The translations under genes were made by a program, and so were the position numbers. Under the pieces are notes generated by a model. The model had not been told where the DNA came from and did no database searches. It saw only the letters and a list, made by a program, of their open reading frames with translations. A DNA stretch of 53,612 bases from an uncultured Prevotellaceae bacterium (GTDB lineage: Bacteria; Bacteroidota; Bacteroidia; Bacteroidales; Bacteroidaceae), in contig CACYQD010000021.1 of the NCBI GenBank assembly GCA_902776475.1, positions 1 through 53,612 on the forward strand, in the 5' to 3' direction. Below, piece after piece: positions 9,225-17,107 of the stretch. How positions within the stretch are numbered: position 1 is the stretch's first letter; each line of letters begins with the position of its first letter.

Positions 9225-9256
9225 CAAAAGTACACTTTTTTTAGGAGTACTCAAAA
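9225..9256 (-). promoter_or_regulatory. Consensus Bacteroidetes promoter for the HU-SPOR/FHA pair
   Basis: On the minus strand, TTTTG at 9252-9256 is the -33 element and TACTTTTG at 9225-9232 the -7 element, with a 19-bp spacer. The box ends only 4 nt before the ATG at 9220, so the transcript would be leaderless or nearly so. Confidence 0.75.
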
Positions 9257-9273
9257 TTTTAGGGTCAAAAGAT

Positions 9274-11844
9274 TCAGCGAATCTTGATCTTTCTCATCTT
9301 GAGATTTTCCGTCGCGCTGGAGTCGCCGGTCATCAGAAGGTATTTGCCGGGCAAGACCCGCATGGTGTTGGTCTGGTCGTCCCAGCATTCGAAACGATCC
9401 CTTGGCAGATCGATTTCCACCGTCCGGGTCTCACCGGCTTTCAGCGTCACCCGCTGGAAGGCCTTCAAGGACTTGATCAGCTCCGAATGGTCATCCATCC
9501 GCTTGAGATAGACTTGTACGGTCTCTGTGCCTTCGCACTTTCCCGTGTTGGTGACGCTCAACACCACTTTGCCTTTCTTGTACTTGGGAGCAGACAGGTC
9601 GAAAGTGGTGTAACTCAGTCCGTGACCAAAGGGGAAAAGTGCCTCGCCCTTGAAATAGCGGTAGGTGCGGTTGTTCATCCGATAGTCGAGGAAATCAGGC
9701 AACTGGCTGACGCTTCTGTAGAAGGTGATGGGGAGTTTGCCGCCAGGGTTGTAGTCGCCAAACAGCACGTCGGCAACAGCATTGCCGCCTTCCTCTCCAG
9801 GATACCAGGCCTGAAGGATGGCATCGGCATTCTCCGTCTCTGGCACCAGGGCTATCGCACTGCCGGAACAATTGATGTAAACCACCTTCTTGCCGGCCTG
9901 ATGGAGGGCAGCGATCACCTTGCGCTGGGCTTCGGGCAACTCCAGGTCGGTGCGGTCGCCACCCTTGAAACCCTTGATGTTGACGCGCATCTCCTCGCCT
10001 TCGAGACGGGGCGAGATGCCGCCCACGAAAATCACCGTCTCATAGCCAGCGGCTTTTGCAACCACTTCGTCCATCGTGGGGACGTGCTTGTGGATGATGT
10101 CAAACTGCAGGGAGGCCATATCGGCATTCTGCATGTAGTCGAGCTGCAGGCGGTAGGGACGGCCTGCTTCCACACGGAGGGTCTTCTCGCCAAACTGGAT
10201 GCGGTCACGTCCGCGCCAGACATCGATAAGAGTGTCACCATCCACCAGCAGACGGGCGCAGTCGTCGAATTTCACTGTGAAGATGACTTCCTCATTGCGG
10301 CTGGGGATGAAAGTTCCCTCATATCGGGCTGAAAATTGTTCAAGGTTGACTCCCGGAGCGAAGACGGTATTGCCTCCGTTGCTCAGGTTGATGGGGTCGG
10401 TAAGTGTGGCTACGGCTGCAACATCACCGCTGAAGTCAAGTGTATTGTAATAGGTGGCGCGGAGACCTCGGGTGCCGTCAGGACTCTTGATTTCATCGAA
10501 ACGGCTTTCGTCAATCTCATTGCTCGTCAGCGTGCAGGCTGTATAATACTCCACTGGCCCGATCTTCTTCCGGATGCCCTGCAGGATGGTGGTGTTGGTG
10601 GTGGGATATCCGGAATAGTTGGCCCATTGCATGACAGAGTCGTTGGCGTTGGGACCCATGACGATGATCTTGCTGGGATCTTTTGCCAGAGGAAGCACAT
10701 TGCCGCGGTTCTGAAGCAGTGTCATCGATTCACGGGCCATGTCCAGGGCGAGTTGCTTGTGTGCCTTGCAGGCCACGACGCTCTCTGGCATGCGTTGCCA
10801 GTCAACCAGTTCCTCGGAGTCGAAGTCTCCCAGTTCGAAACGGGCTTTCAGAAGACGTTTCAGACTGATGTCGATTTCTGCCTCGCTGATCTCACCTTTG
10901 GCCACGGCATCGGGCAGGGACCTGTAGCTGCTGCCGCATTCCACGTCGGTGCCCGACCTGACGGCCCTGGCTGATGCTTCGTGGACATTGGGCGAGAAGT
11001 CATGGCGGTTGGGGCGCCAGAAGTCATCGATGGCACCGCAGTCGCTGGTGACCAGTCCGTCGAAATGCCACTCGTCGCGCAGGATGTGGCGCAGGTAGCG
11101 GGTATTGCCGCAGCAGGGCTCTCCGTCGATGCGCTGGTAGGCGCACATGATCTCAGCGACATGTCCCTCTTGCACAAGGGCCTTGAATGCGGGAAGGTAG
11201 GTCTCCCAAAGGTCGCGCTCGGGCAGTGACTCGATATTGAACTGGTGCCTGTTCCATTCAGGGCCACTGTGCACGGCGAAATGCTTGGCACAGGCAAGTA
11301 GTTTCCTGTAGCGGTGGGAGTCATCTCCCTGCAGACCCCGGACAACCGCCAGACCCATTCTTGAGGTCAGATAGGGGTCCTCGCCATAGGTCTCTTGTCC
11401 GCGTCCCCATCTCGGATCGCGGAAGATATTGATGTTGGGCGTCCAAAACGACAGACTCTGGTAACGCCTGATCTCACCGCTGCGGCGGGCTACGTTGGCT
11501 TTGGCACGCGCCTCATCGCTCGCGGCATTGAAGACACGCTGCAACAGGGCATCGTCAAAGGAGGCTGCCATGCCGATGGTGGAGGGGAAAACGGTGGCGA
11601 AACCATTGCGGGCCACGCCGTGGAGTGCTTCGTTCCACCAGTCAAACTGTGGAATGCCGAGTCGGGGGATGGCGGGTGAGGTGCTCATCATCAGACTGAC
11701 TTTCTCTTTCAGTGTCAGACGAGAACACAGGTCCCCGGCTCTTTCCTCTGCGGAAAGGTCGGGGTTCTGGTATGGATAGGGCTGAGCCAGCGCACAAACG
11801 CTTGTCAGGATGGCTGCTACCGTGAAAATCAAGTGCTTTTTCAT
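9274..11844 (-). CDS. GH3 beta-xylosidase/beta-glucosidase with PA14 domain
   Basis: An exported 856-residue glycoside hydrolase family 3 enzyme. The signal peptide is KHLIFTVAAILTSVCALA followed by Q. The catalytic (alpha/beta)8 domain contains WWNEALHGVARNG and the nucleophile D268 in GLVTSDCGAIDDF. The GH3 C-terminal domain is interrupted by a PA14 insertion at about 457-582 (GLRATYYNTLDFSG). A fibronectin-III-like domain closes the protein. The motif WWNEALHG and the PA14 insertion are those of xylan beta-xylosidases such as Prevotella Xyl3A, so release of xylose from xylo-oligosaccharides is most likely; beta-glucosidase activity is possible. It lies 44 nt after capG on the same strand with no consensus promoter between them, a metabolic mismatch that may reflect read-through. 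Confidence 0.95.
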   Translation of the reverse strand: MKKHLIFTVAAILTSVCALAQPYPYQNPDLSAEERAGDLCSRLTLKEKVSLMMSTSPAIPRLGIPQFDWWNEALHGVARNGFATVFPSTIGMAASFDDALLQRVFNAASDEARAKANVARRSGEIRRYQSLSFWTPNINIFRDPRWGRGQETYGEDPYLTSRMGLAVVRGLQGDDSHRYRKLLACAKHFAVHSGPEWNRHQFNIESLPERDLWETYLPAFKALVQEGHVAEIMCAYQRIDGEPCCGNTRYLRHILRDEWHFDGLVTSDCGAIDDFWRPNRHDFSPNVHEASARAVRSGTDVECGSSYRSLPDAVAKGEISEAEIDISLKRLLKARFELGDFDSEELVDWQRMPESVVACKAHKQLALDMARESMTLLQNRGNVLPLAKDPSKIIVMGPNANDSVMQWANYSGYPTTNTTILQGIRKKIGPVEYYTACTLTSNEIDESRFDEIKSPDGTRGLRATYYNTLDFSGDVAAVATLTDPINLSNGGNTVFAPGVNLEQFSARYEGTFIPSRNEEVIFTVKFDDCARLLVDGDTLIDVWRGRDRIQFGEKTLRVEAGRPYRLQLDYMQNADMASLQFDIIHKHVPTMDEVVAKAAGYETVIFVGGISPRLEGEEMRVNIKGFKGGDRTDLELPEAQRKVIAALHQAGKKVVYINCSGSAIALVPETENADAILQAWYPGEEGGNAVADVLFGDYNPGGKLPITFYRSVSQLPDFLDYRMNNRTYRYFKGEALFPFGHGLSYTTFDLSAPKYKKGKVVLSVTNTGKCEGTETVQVYLKRMDDHSELIKSLKAFQRVTLKAGETRTVEIDLPRDRFECWDDQTNTMRVLPGKYLLMTGDSSATENLKMRKIKIR

Positions 11845-11888
11845 GATACTGTCGTTTCAAAAGGTGTTATTTTCCTTGTTGGAGTCAT

Positions 11889-13049
11889 TCAGGCCTTGCG
11901 CCAAACCATCTTGTTGACGATGCCAGTGTAGCTCTGGATAATCTTCACCACTTTGGTGGAGACATTCTCCTCGACGTAGTCGGGGACGGGGATGCCATGG
12001 TCGCCATTGGCATTCATCTCCACGGCGGTCTCTACGGCCTGCAGCAGTGAGTGGTCGTCGATGCCGGCGATGAAGAAGCAGGCCTTGTCGAGTGCTTCCG
12101 GGCGCTCGGTTGATGTGCGGATGCAGACGGCAGGGAAAGGATGCCCCACGCTGGTGAAGAAACTGCTCTCCTCTGGCAGTGTGCCACTGTCGCTGACCAC
12201 GGCGAAGGCGTTCATTTGCAGACAGTTGTAGTCGTGGAAACCAAGGGGCTCATGTTGGATGACACGGGGGTCGAGAACAAATCCGCTGGCTTCCAGACGC
12301 TTGCGTGAGCGCGGATGGCAACTGTAGAGGATGGGCATGTCATATTTCTCAGCCATCTTGTTGATGGCGCCAAACAGTGACAGGAAATTCTTTTCCGTAT
12401 CAATATTTTCCTCGCGGTGTGCGGAGAGGAGGATGTATTTGCCTTTCTCAAGACCAAGGCGCTGGTGGATGTCGCTGGCCTCGATCTCTGCCAGGTTCTG
12501 ATGGAGCACCTCAGCCATCGGCGATCCCGTCACATAGGTGCGCTCCTTGGGCAGACCGCAGTCGGCCAGATAGCGGCGGGCATGTTCGGAATAGGCCATG
12601 TTGACATCACTGATGATATCGACAATCCTCCGGTTGGTCTCCTCTGGCAGGCACTCATCCTTGCAGCGGTTGCCGGCTTCCATGTGGAAGATGGGGATGT
12701 GGAGCCGCTTTGCCCCGATGACGGAGAGGCAGCTGTTGGTGTCGCCGAGAACCAGTACGGCATCGGGCTGGGTCTCCACCATCACTTTATAGGATGCGGC
12801 GATGATGTTGCCCATGGTCTCGCCGAGGTCGCTGCCCACGGCATTCATATAGATGTCGGGGTCGGCGAGTTTCAGGTCGCGGAAGAAGACACCGTTGAGG
12901 TTGTAGTCATAATTTTGTCCGGTATGGGCGAGCAGGGTGTCGAAATACCGGCGGCATTTGTTGATGACGGCTGCCAGCCGGATGATTTCAGGACGTGTGC
13001 CCACGATGATAAGCAGTTTGAGTTTTCCGTTGTTCTTGAATGCTGCCAT
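11889..13049 (-). CDS. capG: UDP-sugar 2-epimerase, CapG/FnlC (WecB family)
   Basis: A non-hydrolysing UDP-N-acetylglucosamine 2-epimerase family protein with KLLIIVGTRPEIIRLAAVI at the N-terminus, VLGDTNSCLS, HMEAGNRCKD, the PEETNRRIVD loop, LSAHREENID and VSDSGTLPEES. Because it directly follows capE and capF, it should be CapG, which converts UDP-N-acetyl-L-talosamine to UDP-N-acetyl-L-fucosamine, rather than the generic WecB reaction. The start at 13049 places the conserved VGTRPE strand near residue 14 as in homologues; an in-frame ATG at 13088 would add 13 Asn/His-rich residues. Cytoplasmic, third gene of the capEFG operon. Confidence 0.9.
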   Translation of the reverse strand: MAAFKNNGKLKLLIIVGTRPEIIRLAAVINKCRRYFDTLLAHTGQNYDYNLNGVFFRDLKLADPDIYMNAVGSDLGETMGNIIAASYKVMVETQPDAVLVLGDTNSCLSVIGAKRLHIPIFHMEAGNRCKDECLPEETNRRIVDIISDVNMAYSEHARRYLADCGLPKERTYVTGSPMAEVLHQNLAEIEASDIHQRLGLEKGKYILLSAHREENIDTEKNFLSLFGAINKMAEKYDMPILYSCHPRSRKRLEASGFVLDPRVIQHEPLGFHDYNCLQMNAFAVVSDSGTLPEESSFFTSVGHPFPAVCIRTSTERPEALDKACFFIAGIDDHSLLQAVETAVEMNANGDHGIPVPDYVEENVSTKVVKIIQSYTGIVNKMVWRKA

Positions 13050-13100
13050 GGTTGATGTGCGTTGGTTGTGGTTGTGGATGTGGCGCAAGGACGGGATGCG

Positions 13101-14309
13101 CTATTTCACGATTTCAAAAAATGTGTCGGGGTGGTTGGGGTCAAAGGGCTCGTTGGCCCACATCACGGTGACCAGGTTCTCGGTGTCACTCAGGTTGATG
13201 ATGTTGTGGGTGTAGCCTGGAAGCATGTGCACGGCCTCGATGCGGTCGCCGCTCACCTCAAACTCCATGACCTCATCGCCGCCGATGCGTCGTTCCTGGA
13301 TCAGGCCATGGCCGCTCACCACGATGAAGAATTCCCATTTGGTGTGATGCCAGTGCTGGCCCTTGGTGATGCCGGGCTTGGAGATGTTGACACTGAACTG
13401 TCCGCAGTTGGCTGTCTTGAGCAGTTCGGTGAATGAGCCTCGGGCATCGGTGTTCATCTTCAGCGGGAAGGCTACTTTCTCCTTGGGCAGATAACTCAGG
13501 TAGGTGGAGTAGAGCTTCTTGGCGAAACTGCCAGTCGGAATCTCTGGCATGACCAGGGTCTGTGGCTGGTCATGGAAGGTGTGGAGCAGGTCGACGATCT
13601 CACCGAGCGTGACATGGTGGGTGACCGGGCAGTAGCAGTAGCGGCCATCAGCGGAGGGCTTGACCTCCAGACCCTCAAACTCGCAGCGGTGCTCCTTGCC
13701 CTCCAGGCAATCGAGCATCTCTGCCACCAAGTCATCGATGTAGAGCAGTTCCAGTTCCACGCTGGGGTCATTGACCGTGATGGGTTGCTCCGTGGCGATA
13801 TTGTTGCAGAAGGTGGCTACGGCACTGTTGTAGTTGGGCCGGCACCATTTGCCGAAGAGGTTGGGGAAACGGTAGATGAGCACCTTGGCGCCGGTCTCCT
13901 TGGCGTAGTCGAGAAAAAGTTCCTCACCAGCCTTCTTGCTCCGGCCATATTCTGAGTTGCCGAAACGTCCGGTGAGTGAGGCCTGCTGCGACGATGACAG
14001 CATCACCGGGCAGGTATTGCCATGGCGCTTCAGGGTGTCGAGCAGGGTGGAGGCAAAACCGAAATTGCCGCTCATAAACTCTGCGGGGTCCTTGGGACGG
14101 TTGACTCCTGCCAGGTTGAAGACGAAATCGGCTTGCTGGCAATAGGGGTCGAGCAATGCCGGGTCGGTGTCGAGGTCATACTCCATGATCTCCATTTCCG
14201 AGGCATTGATGGCAGGGCGTGTACGGTCTTTTCCTTCCTGGATGTTTCTTAACGAGGCACAAAGGTTCTTGCCTGCGAAACCTTTGGCACCGGTGACGAG
14301 TATCTTCAT
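13101..14309 (-). CDS. capF: UDP-sugar reductase/epimerase with cupin, CapF/FnlB
   Basis: 402 residues from the ATG at 14309, 13 nt after the capE stop; a longer frame to 14378 overlaps capE and is rejected. The N-terminal short-chain dehydrogenase domain begins KILVTGAKGFAGKNL (NAD(P)-binding GxxGxxG) and has the YGRSKKAGEE active-site Tyr-Lys pair. The C-terminal cupin domain (~285-402) carries the metal-ligand motif KGQHWHHTKWEFF and HMLPGYTHNIINL. This two-domain layout is specific to CapF, where the cupin epimerises C3 and the reductase reduces C4 to give UDP-N-acetyl-L-talosamine. Context with capE and capG agrees. Confidence 0.94.
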   Translation of the reverse strand: MKILVTGAKGFAGKNLCASLRNIQEGKDRTRPAINASEMEIMEYDLDTDPALLDPYCQQADFVFNLAGVNRPKDPAEFMSGNFGFASTLLDTLKRHGNTCPVMLSSSQQASLTGRFGNSEYGRSKKAGEELFLDYAKETGAKVLIYRFPNLFGKWCRPNYNSAVATFCNNIATEQPITVNDPSVELELLYIDDLVAEMLDCLEGKEHRCEFEGLEVKPSADGRYCYCPVTHHVTLGEIVDLLHTFHDQPQTLVMPEIPTGSFAKKLYSTYLSYLPKEKVAFPLKMNTDARGSFTELLKTANCGQFSVNISKPGITKGQHWHHTKWEFFIVVSGHGLIQERRIGGDEVMEFEVSGDRIEAVHMLPGYTHNIINLSDTENLVTVMWANEPFDPNHPDTFFEIVK

Positions 14310-14322
14310 GATGATAGTCTTT

Positions 14323-15417
14323 TTATTCTGACCTGATCTCCTTGGCATGAGCCTTGGGCTGGAGTCCCATGTCCTCACGGATGAAACGCAGTTTCATCAA
14401 CAGTTCCTTCATGCCTTCCACGTCGAGACGGCGGGTGTTGTGGCTGTGATAGTCCTCGATTTTCGAGACATCCTCGTTGCCCTCGGTGAAGAACTTGTCG
14501 TAGTTCAGGCCGCGGGTATCGCAGGGGATGCGGTAGTAGTCGCCCATGTCGATGGCGCGCACCATCTCCTCACGGGTCACCAGCGTCTCATAGAGTTTCT
14601 CACCATGGCGTGTGCCGATGATCTTGACCTCGGGCTCCTTGTCGATGAAGGGTTTGCCGGTGCCTTCCACAGGCCGGTGGCAGTAGATGTCGATCAAGGC
14701 CTCGGCCAGGACGTCAAGGGTGGCTGCGGGGGCTTTCTGGACGAAGAGGTCACCGTTATGGCCATGGGTGAAGGCATACACCACCAGATCGACGGCGTCG
14801 TCGAGGGTCATCATGAAACGGGTCATATTGGGATCGGTGATAGTGATAGGCTTGCCCTCGATCATCTGTTCCACCCAGAGGGGGATGACGCTGCCGCGGC
14901 TGGCCATTACATTGCCGTAACGGGTGCAGCAGATGGTGGTCGCACCATCGTCGCCCAGTTCACGGCCCTTGGCCACCGCCACTTTCTCCATCAGGGCCTT
15001 GCTCATGCCCATGGCGTTGATGGGGTAGGCGGCTTTGTCGGTGGAGAGTACCACGACATTTTTCACACCATGCTCGATGGCGGAGTTGAGCACGTTCTCC
15101 GTGCCGAGGATATTGGTGCGCACAGCTTCGGCGGGAAAGAATTCGCAACTGGGCACTTGTTTCAGTGCGGCTGCAGCGAAGACATAGTCAACACCTTTCA
15201 TGGCAACATCTACAGAACTCTTCTGGCGGACGTTGCCGATATAGAATTTCACTTTGGGGTTTTGCAGGGCATGACGCATGTCGTCCTGCTTCTTCTCGTC
15301 GCGGGAGAAGATACGGATTTCCTTGATGTCTGAGTTGAGGAAACGGCGGAGTACTGCATTGCCGAACGAACCTGTGCCGCCGGTGATCAGTAAAGTCTTG
15401 TCTTTGAATACACTCAT
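14323..15417 (-). CDS. capE: UDP-GlcNAc 4,6-dehydratase/5-epimerase, CapE/FnlA
   Basis: 364 residues, first gene of the UDP-L-FucNAc operon. The Rossmann motif is LLITGGTGSFGNAVL; RIFSRDEKKQDDMRHALQ and YVFAAAALKQVPSCEFFP are typical of inverting 4,6-dehydratases, as is the catalytic MGMSK segment in which Met replaces the usual Tyr of the YxxxK motif. It removes water from UDP-GlcNAc and inverts C5, supplying the 4-keto sugar to CapF. FlaA1/PseB-type enzymes are close relatives, but the capF and capG neighbours decide the assignment. Product use would be capsule or O-antigen synthesis; no glycosyltransferase or polymerase genes lie adjacent. Confidence 0.94.
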   Translation of the reverse strand: MSVFKDKTLLITGGTGSFGNAVLRRFLNSDIKEIRIFSRDEKKQDDMRHALQNPKVKFYIGNVRQKSSVDVAMKGVDYVFAAAALKQVPSCEFFPAEAVRTNILGTENVLNSAIEHGVKNVVVLSTDKAAYPINAMGMSKALMEKVAVAKGRELGDDGATTICCTRYGNVMASRGSVIPLWVEQMIEGKPITITDPNMTRFMMTLDDAVDLVVYAFTHGHNGDLFVQKAPAATLDVLAEALIDIYCHRPVEGTGKPFIDKEPEVKIIGTRHGEKLYETLVTREEMVRAIDMGDYYRIPCDTRGLNYDKFFTEGNEDVSKIEDYHSHNTRRLDVEGMKELLMKLRFIREDMGLQPKAHAKEIRSE

Positions 15418-15463
15418 GTCGGATGTGTTATGAAAAATGGTATGTTACAGTCTAAAAACGGTG

Positions 15464-15471
15464 CAAAATTA
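15464..15471 (-). promoter_or_regulatory. -7 promoter element for the capEFG operon
   Basis: The minus strand reads TAATTTTG, an exact TAnnTTTG match, 46 nt before the capE ATG. The -33 position has no clean TTTG. Confidence 0.6.
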
Positions 15472-15539
15472 GTTAAAAAAAACGGGGAGAGGAAAGAATT
15501 TCATGGAAAACCGATGCGGGGCGTGGATTTCCCGTGTGG

Positions 15540-16556
15540 TCATATCTCTTTTTTGAGATCCTGCACGGTGATTTCCGAGAGTTCCTTCTCCGTGGCGTTG
15601 CGGGAATTGACCATGCGGTTGGCATGGTCCTGGATGACTTTCTCAAAGACATTCCTCACATATCGGGCATTGCCGAAGTTGCGGCTCTTATGGGCCACAA
15701 TCTCCTCCAGACGTCCGCGGAGGTAGGCTCCGGCCTCCTCGTTCATGGTATATTGGTTTTTCTTCAGGTAGAGACAGAAGATGCGGAACAGCTCATCGGG
15801 AGTGTAGTCGGGGAAGTTGAGGTATCGGTTGAAACGAGACTGGAGACCGGGATTGGACTCGATGAAGCGTTTCATCTCGTTGGGATAACCGGCGATGATG
15901 ACCACCAGTTTGTCGCGGTCGTCCTCCATGCGCTTGAGCAGGGTGGCAATGGCCTCGGCGCCATAGTCGCTGGCGCTGTTTTCCGGCACAAGGGCATAGG
16001 CTTCATCGATGAACAAGACTCCGTTGAGCGCGGAATCCACGATGTGGTTGGTCTTCATGGCGGTCTGTCCCACATATTCGGCCACCAATCCAGAGCGGTC
16101 GGTCTCCACGGTATGTCCTTTCTTCAGGATACCAAGGTCTTTGTAGATGCGTGCCACGATGCGTGCCACGGTGGTCTTGCCGGTTCCCGGACTGCCCGTA
16201 AATACAAGGTGATACGACATTTTCGGAGTCTTCAGTCCTTTTTCCTGGCGCATTTTCTGCACCTTGACGAAGTTGGCAAGCGATCTGACTTCCTCTTTCA
16301 CGGATTCCAGACCGATCAGTTCATCGAGTTCTTGATAGGGATCGCCTTCGATGGGCTCGTTGATCACTACGCTGTCCTTGGTGACTTTCTCCTCGTTGGG
16401 ATTGACTTTGGTCGAGGTCTTGAGCTCTTTTTCAGCCTCTTCCATAACGTCGTCTGAAGTGAATTCGACTACGATGGTCAGCAAAGCAGACAAGACAAAC
16501 AGCACGATGGCGACGATACCAACGACACTCAGGACTTTTTGCATTTGGGGCTGCAT
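15540..16556 (-). CDS. Membrane-anchored CbbX/SpoVK-type AAA+ ATPase
   Basis: 338 residues. A transmembrane helix at about 9-31 (SVVGIVAIVLFVLSALLTIV) anchors the protein, followed by an acidic linker and a AAA+ domain: Walker A GSPGTGKTT at 121-129, a pore-loop-like YVGQTAMKT, Walker B VLFIDEA at 180-186 and SRFNRY with a candidate arginine finger. Relatives include CbbX (Rubisco activase), SpoVK and EccA of ESX secretion, which remodel partner complexes. None of those partners is visible. The first 28 nt overlap the end of the upstream membrane-protein gene; Met5 (16544) is an alternative start. Its target is unknown. Confidence 0.9.
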   Translation of the reverse strand: MQPQMQKVLSVVGIVAIVLFVLSALLTIVVEFTSDDVMEEAEKELKTSTKVNPNEEKVTKDSVVINEPIEGDPYQELDELIGLESVKEEVRSLANFVKVQKMRQEKGLKTPKMSYHLVFTGSPGTGKTTVARIVARIYKDLGILKKGHTVETDRSGLVAEYVGQTAMKTNHIVDSALNGVLFIDEAYALVPENSASDYGAEAIATLLKRMEDDRDKLVVIIAGYPNEMKRFIESNPGLQSRFNRYLNFPDYTPDELFRIFCLYLKKNQYTMNEEAGAYLRGRLEEIVAHKSRNFGNARYVRNVFEKVIQDHANRMVNSRNATEKELSEITVQDLKKEI

Positions 16557-17020
16557 ACGGATTGTGTTTGTGTTTCGTTTCGGTTTCTGATCCAGGGGAG
16601 AGCGGCATAGATGAGGAAGGGCACGGCATAGCAGGCCAGGTCAATGGTGTCGAAGGTGCCGGTCAGCATCCCCATGCCTTGCAAAAGTTCGGAGATGACT
16701 CCTAAAACTGGGATGACACATGCCCAGGCCAACCGCTCATGCAGGCTGCGGTGCTTCATGATGGCATCCATCAGCAGGATGTAAGAAGCCGACCAGAGTC
16801 CGTTGGGAAGGCAATAGACCACCCATTCAGGCAGTACAAAGCCAGCGAAATGGGCTCTTTGGGCATCTACCCAACTGCCCAGTCCTATCCTGTCAATCAT
16901 GCGGAACAGCAGAATCACCCTCGGCCGGAGAAGAACATACATTCCACCGCCCAACGACAATAGCAAGACGCTGGTTAGGATGCTCAAACCTCGGCAGATG
17001 TGGTCATTCGTAAGTTGCAT
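16529..17020 (-). CDS. Small polytopic membrane protein, unknown function
   Basis: 163 residues with about four or five hydrophobic segments (ILTSVLLLSLGGGMYVLL, WVVYCLPNGLWSASYILLMD, LAWACVIPVLGVISELLQGM, CYAVPFLIYAALPW). Features such as LPNGLWSASY and ISELLQGMG recall VanZ-like proteins weakly, but I cannot assign a family. It has its own strong promoter and runs 28 nt into the AAA+ gene, so the two proteins are probably made together and may act in one membrane complex. The C-terminus is polar and contains the basic tail PKCKKS. Confidence 0.8.
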   Translation of the reverse strand: MQLTNDHICRGLSILTSVLLLSLGGGMYVLLRPRVILLFRMIDRIGLGSWVDAQRAHFAGFVLPEWVVYCLPNGLWSASYILLMDAIMKHRSLHERLAWACVIPVLGVISELLQGMGMLTGTFDTIDLACYAVPFLIYAALPWIRNRNETQTQSVCSPKCKKS

Positions 17021-17036
17021 ACGCTCTCACAAACGA

Positions 17037-17067
17037 CAAAATTACTCGTTTTTTGCCAATTGGCAAA
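17037..17067 (-). promoter_or_regulatory. Consensus promoter overlapped by a 16-bp palindrome
   Basis: Minus-strand -33 TTTG at 17064-17067 and -7 TAATTTTG at 17037-17044 are separated by 19 bp. Positions 17052-17067 form a perfect palindrome, TTTGCCAATTGGCAAA, whose right half contains the -33 element. This arrangement fits a repressor or activator site controlling the membrane-protein/AAA+ pair. Confidence 0.72.
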
Positions 17068-17107
17068 GCTTTTGCCGTTATTTTCGAGATAAGAAATGGT
17101 TTTGGGA

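Noticed and set aside
13060-13085. GGTTGTGGTTGTGGATG low-complexity stretch before capG as a repeat element
   Set aside because: It is short, encodes the Asn/His-rich optional extension or lies in the gap, and does not recur elsewhere in the window.
14347-15333. A 328-codon frame antisense to capE, and a similar 307-codon frame at 15534-16457
   Set aside because: Both are His/Val-rich low-information translations opposite well-supported genes.
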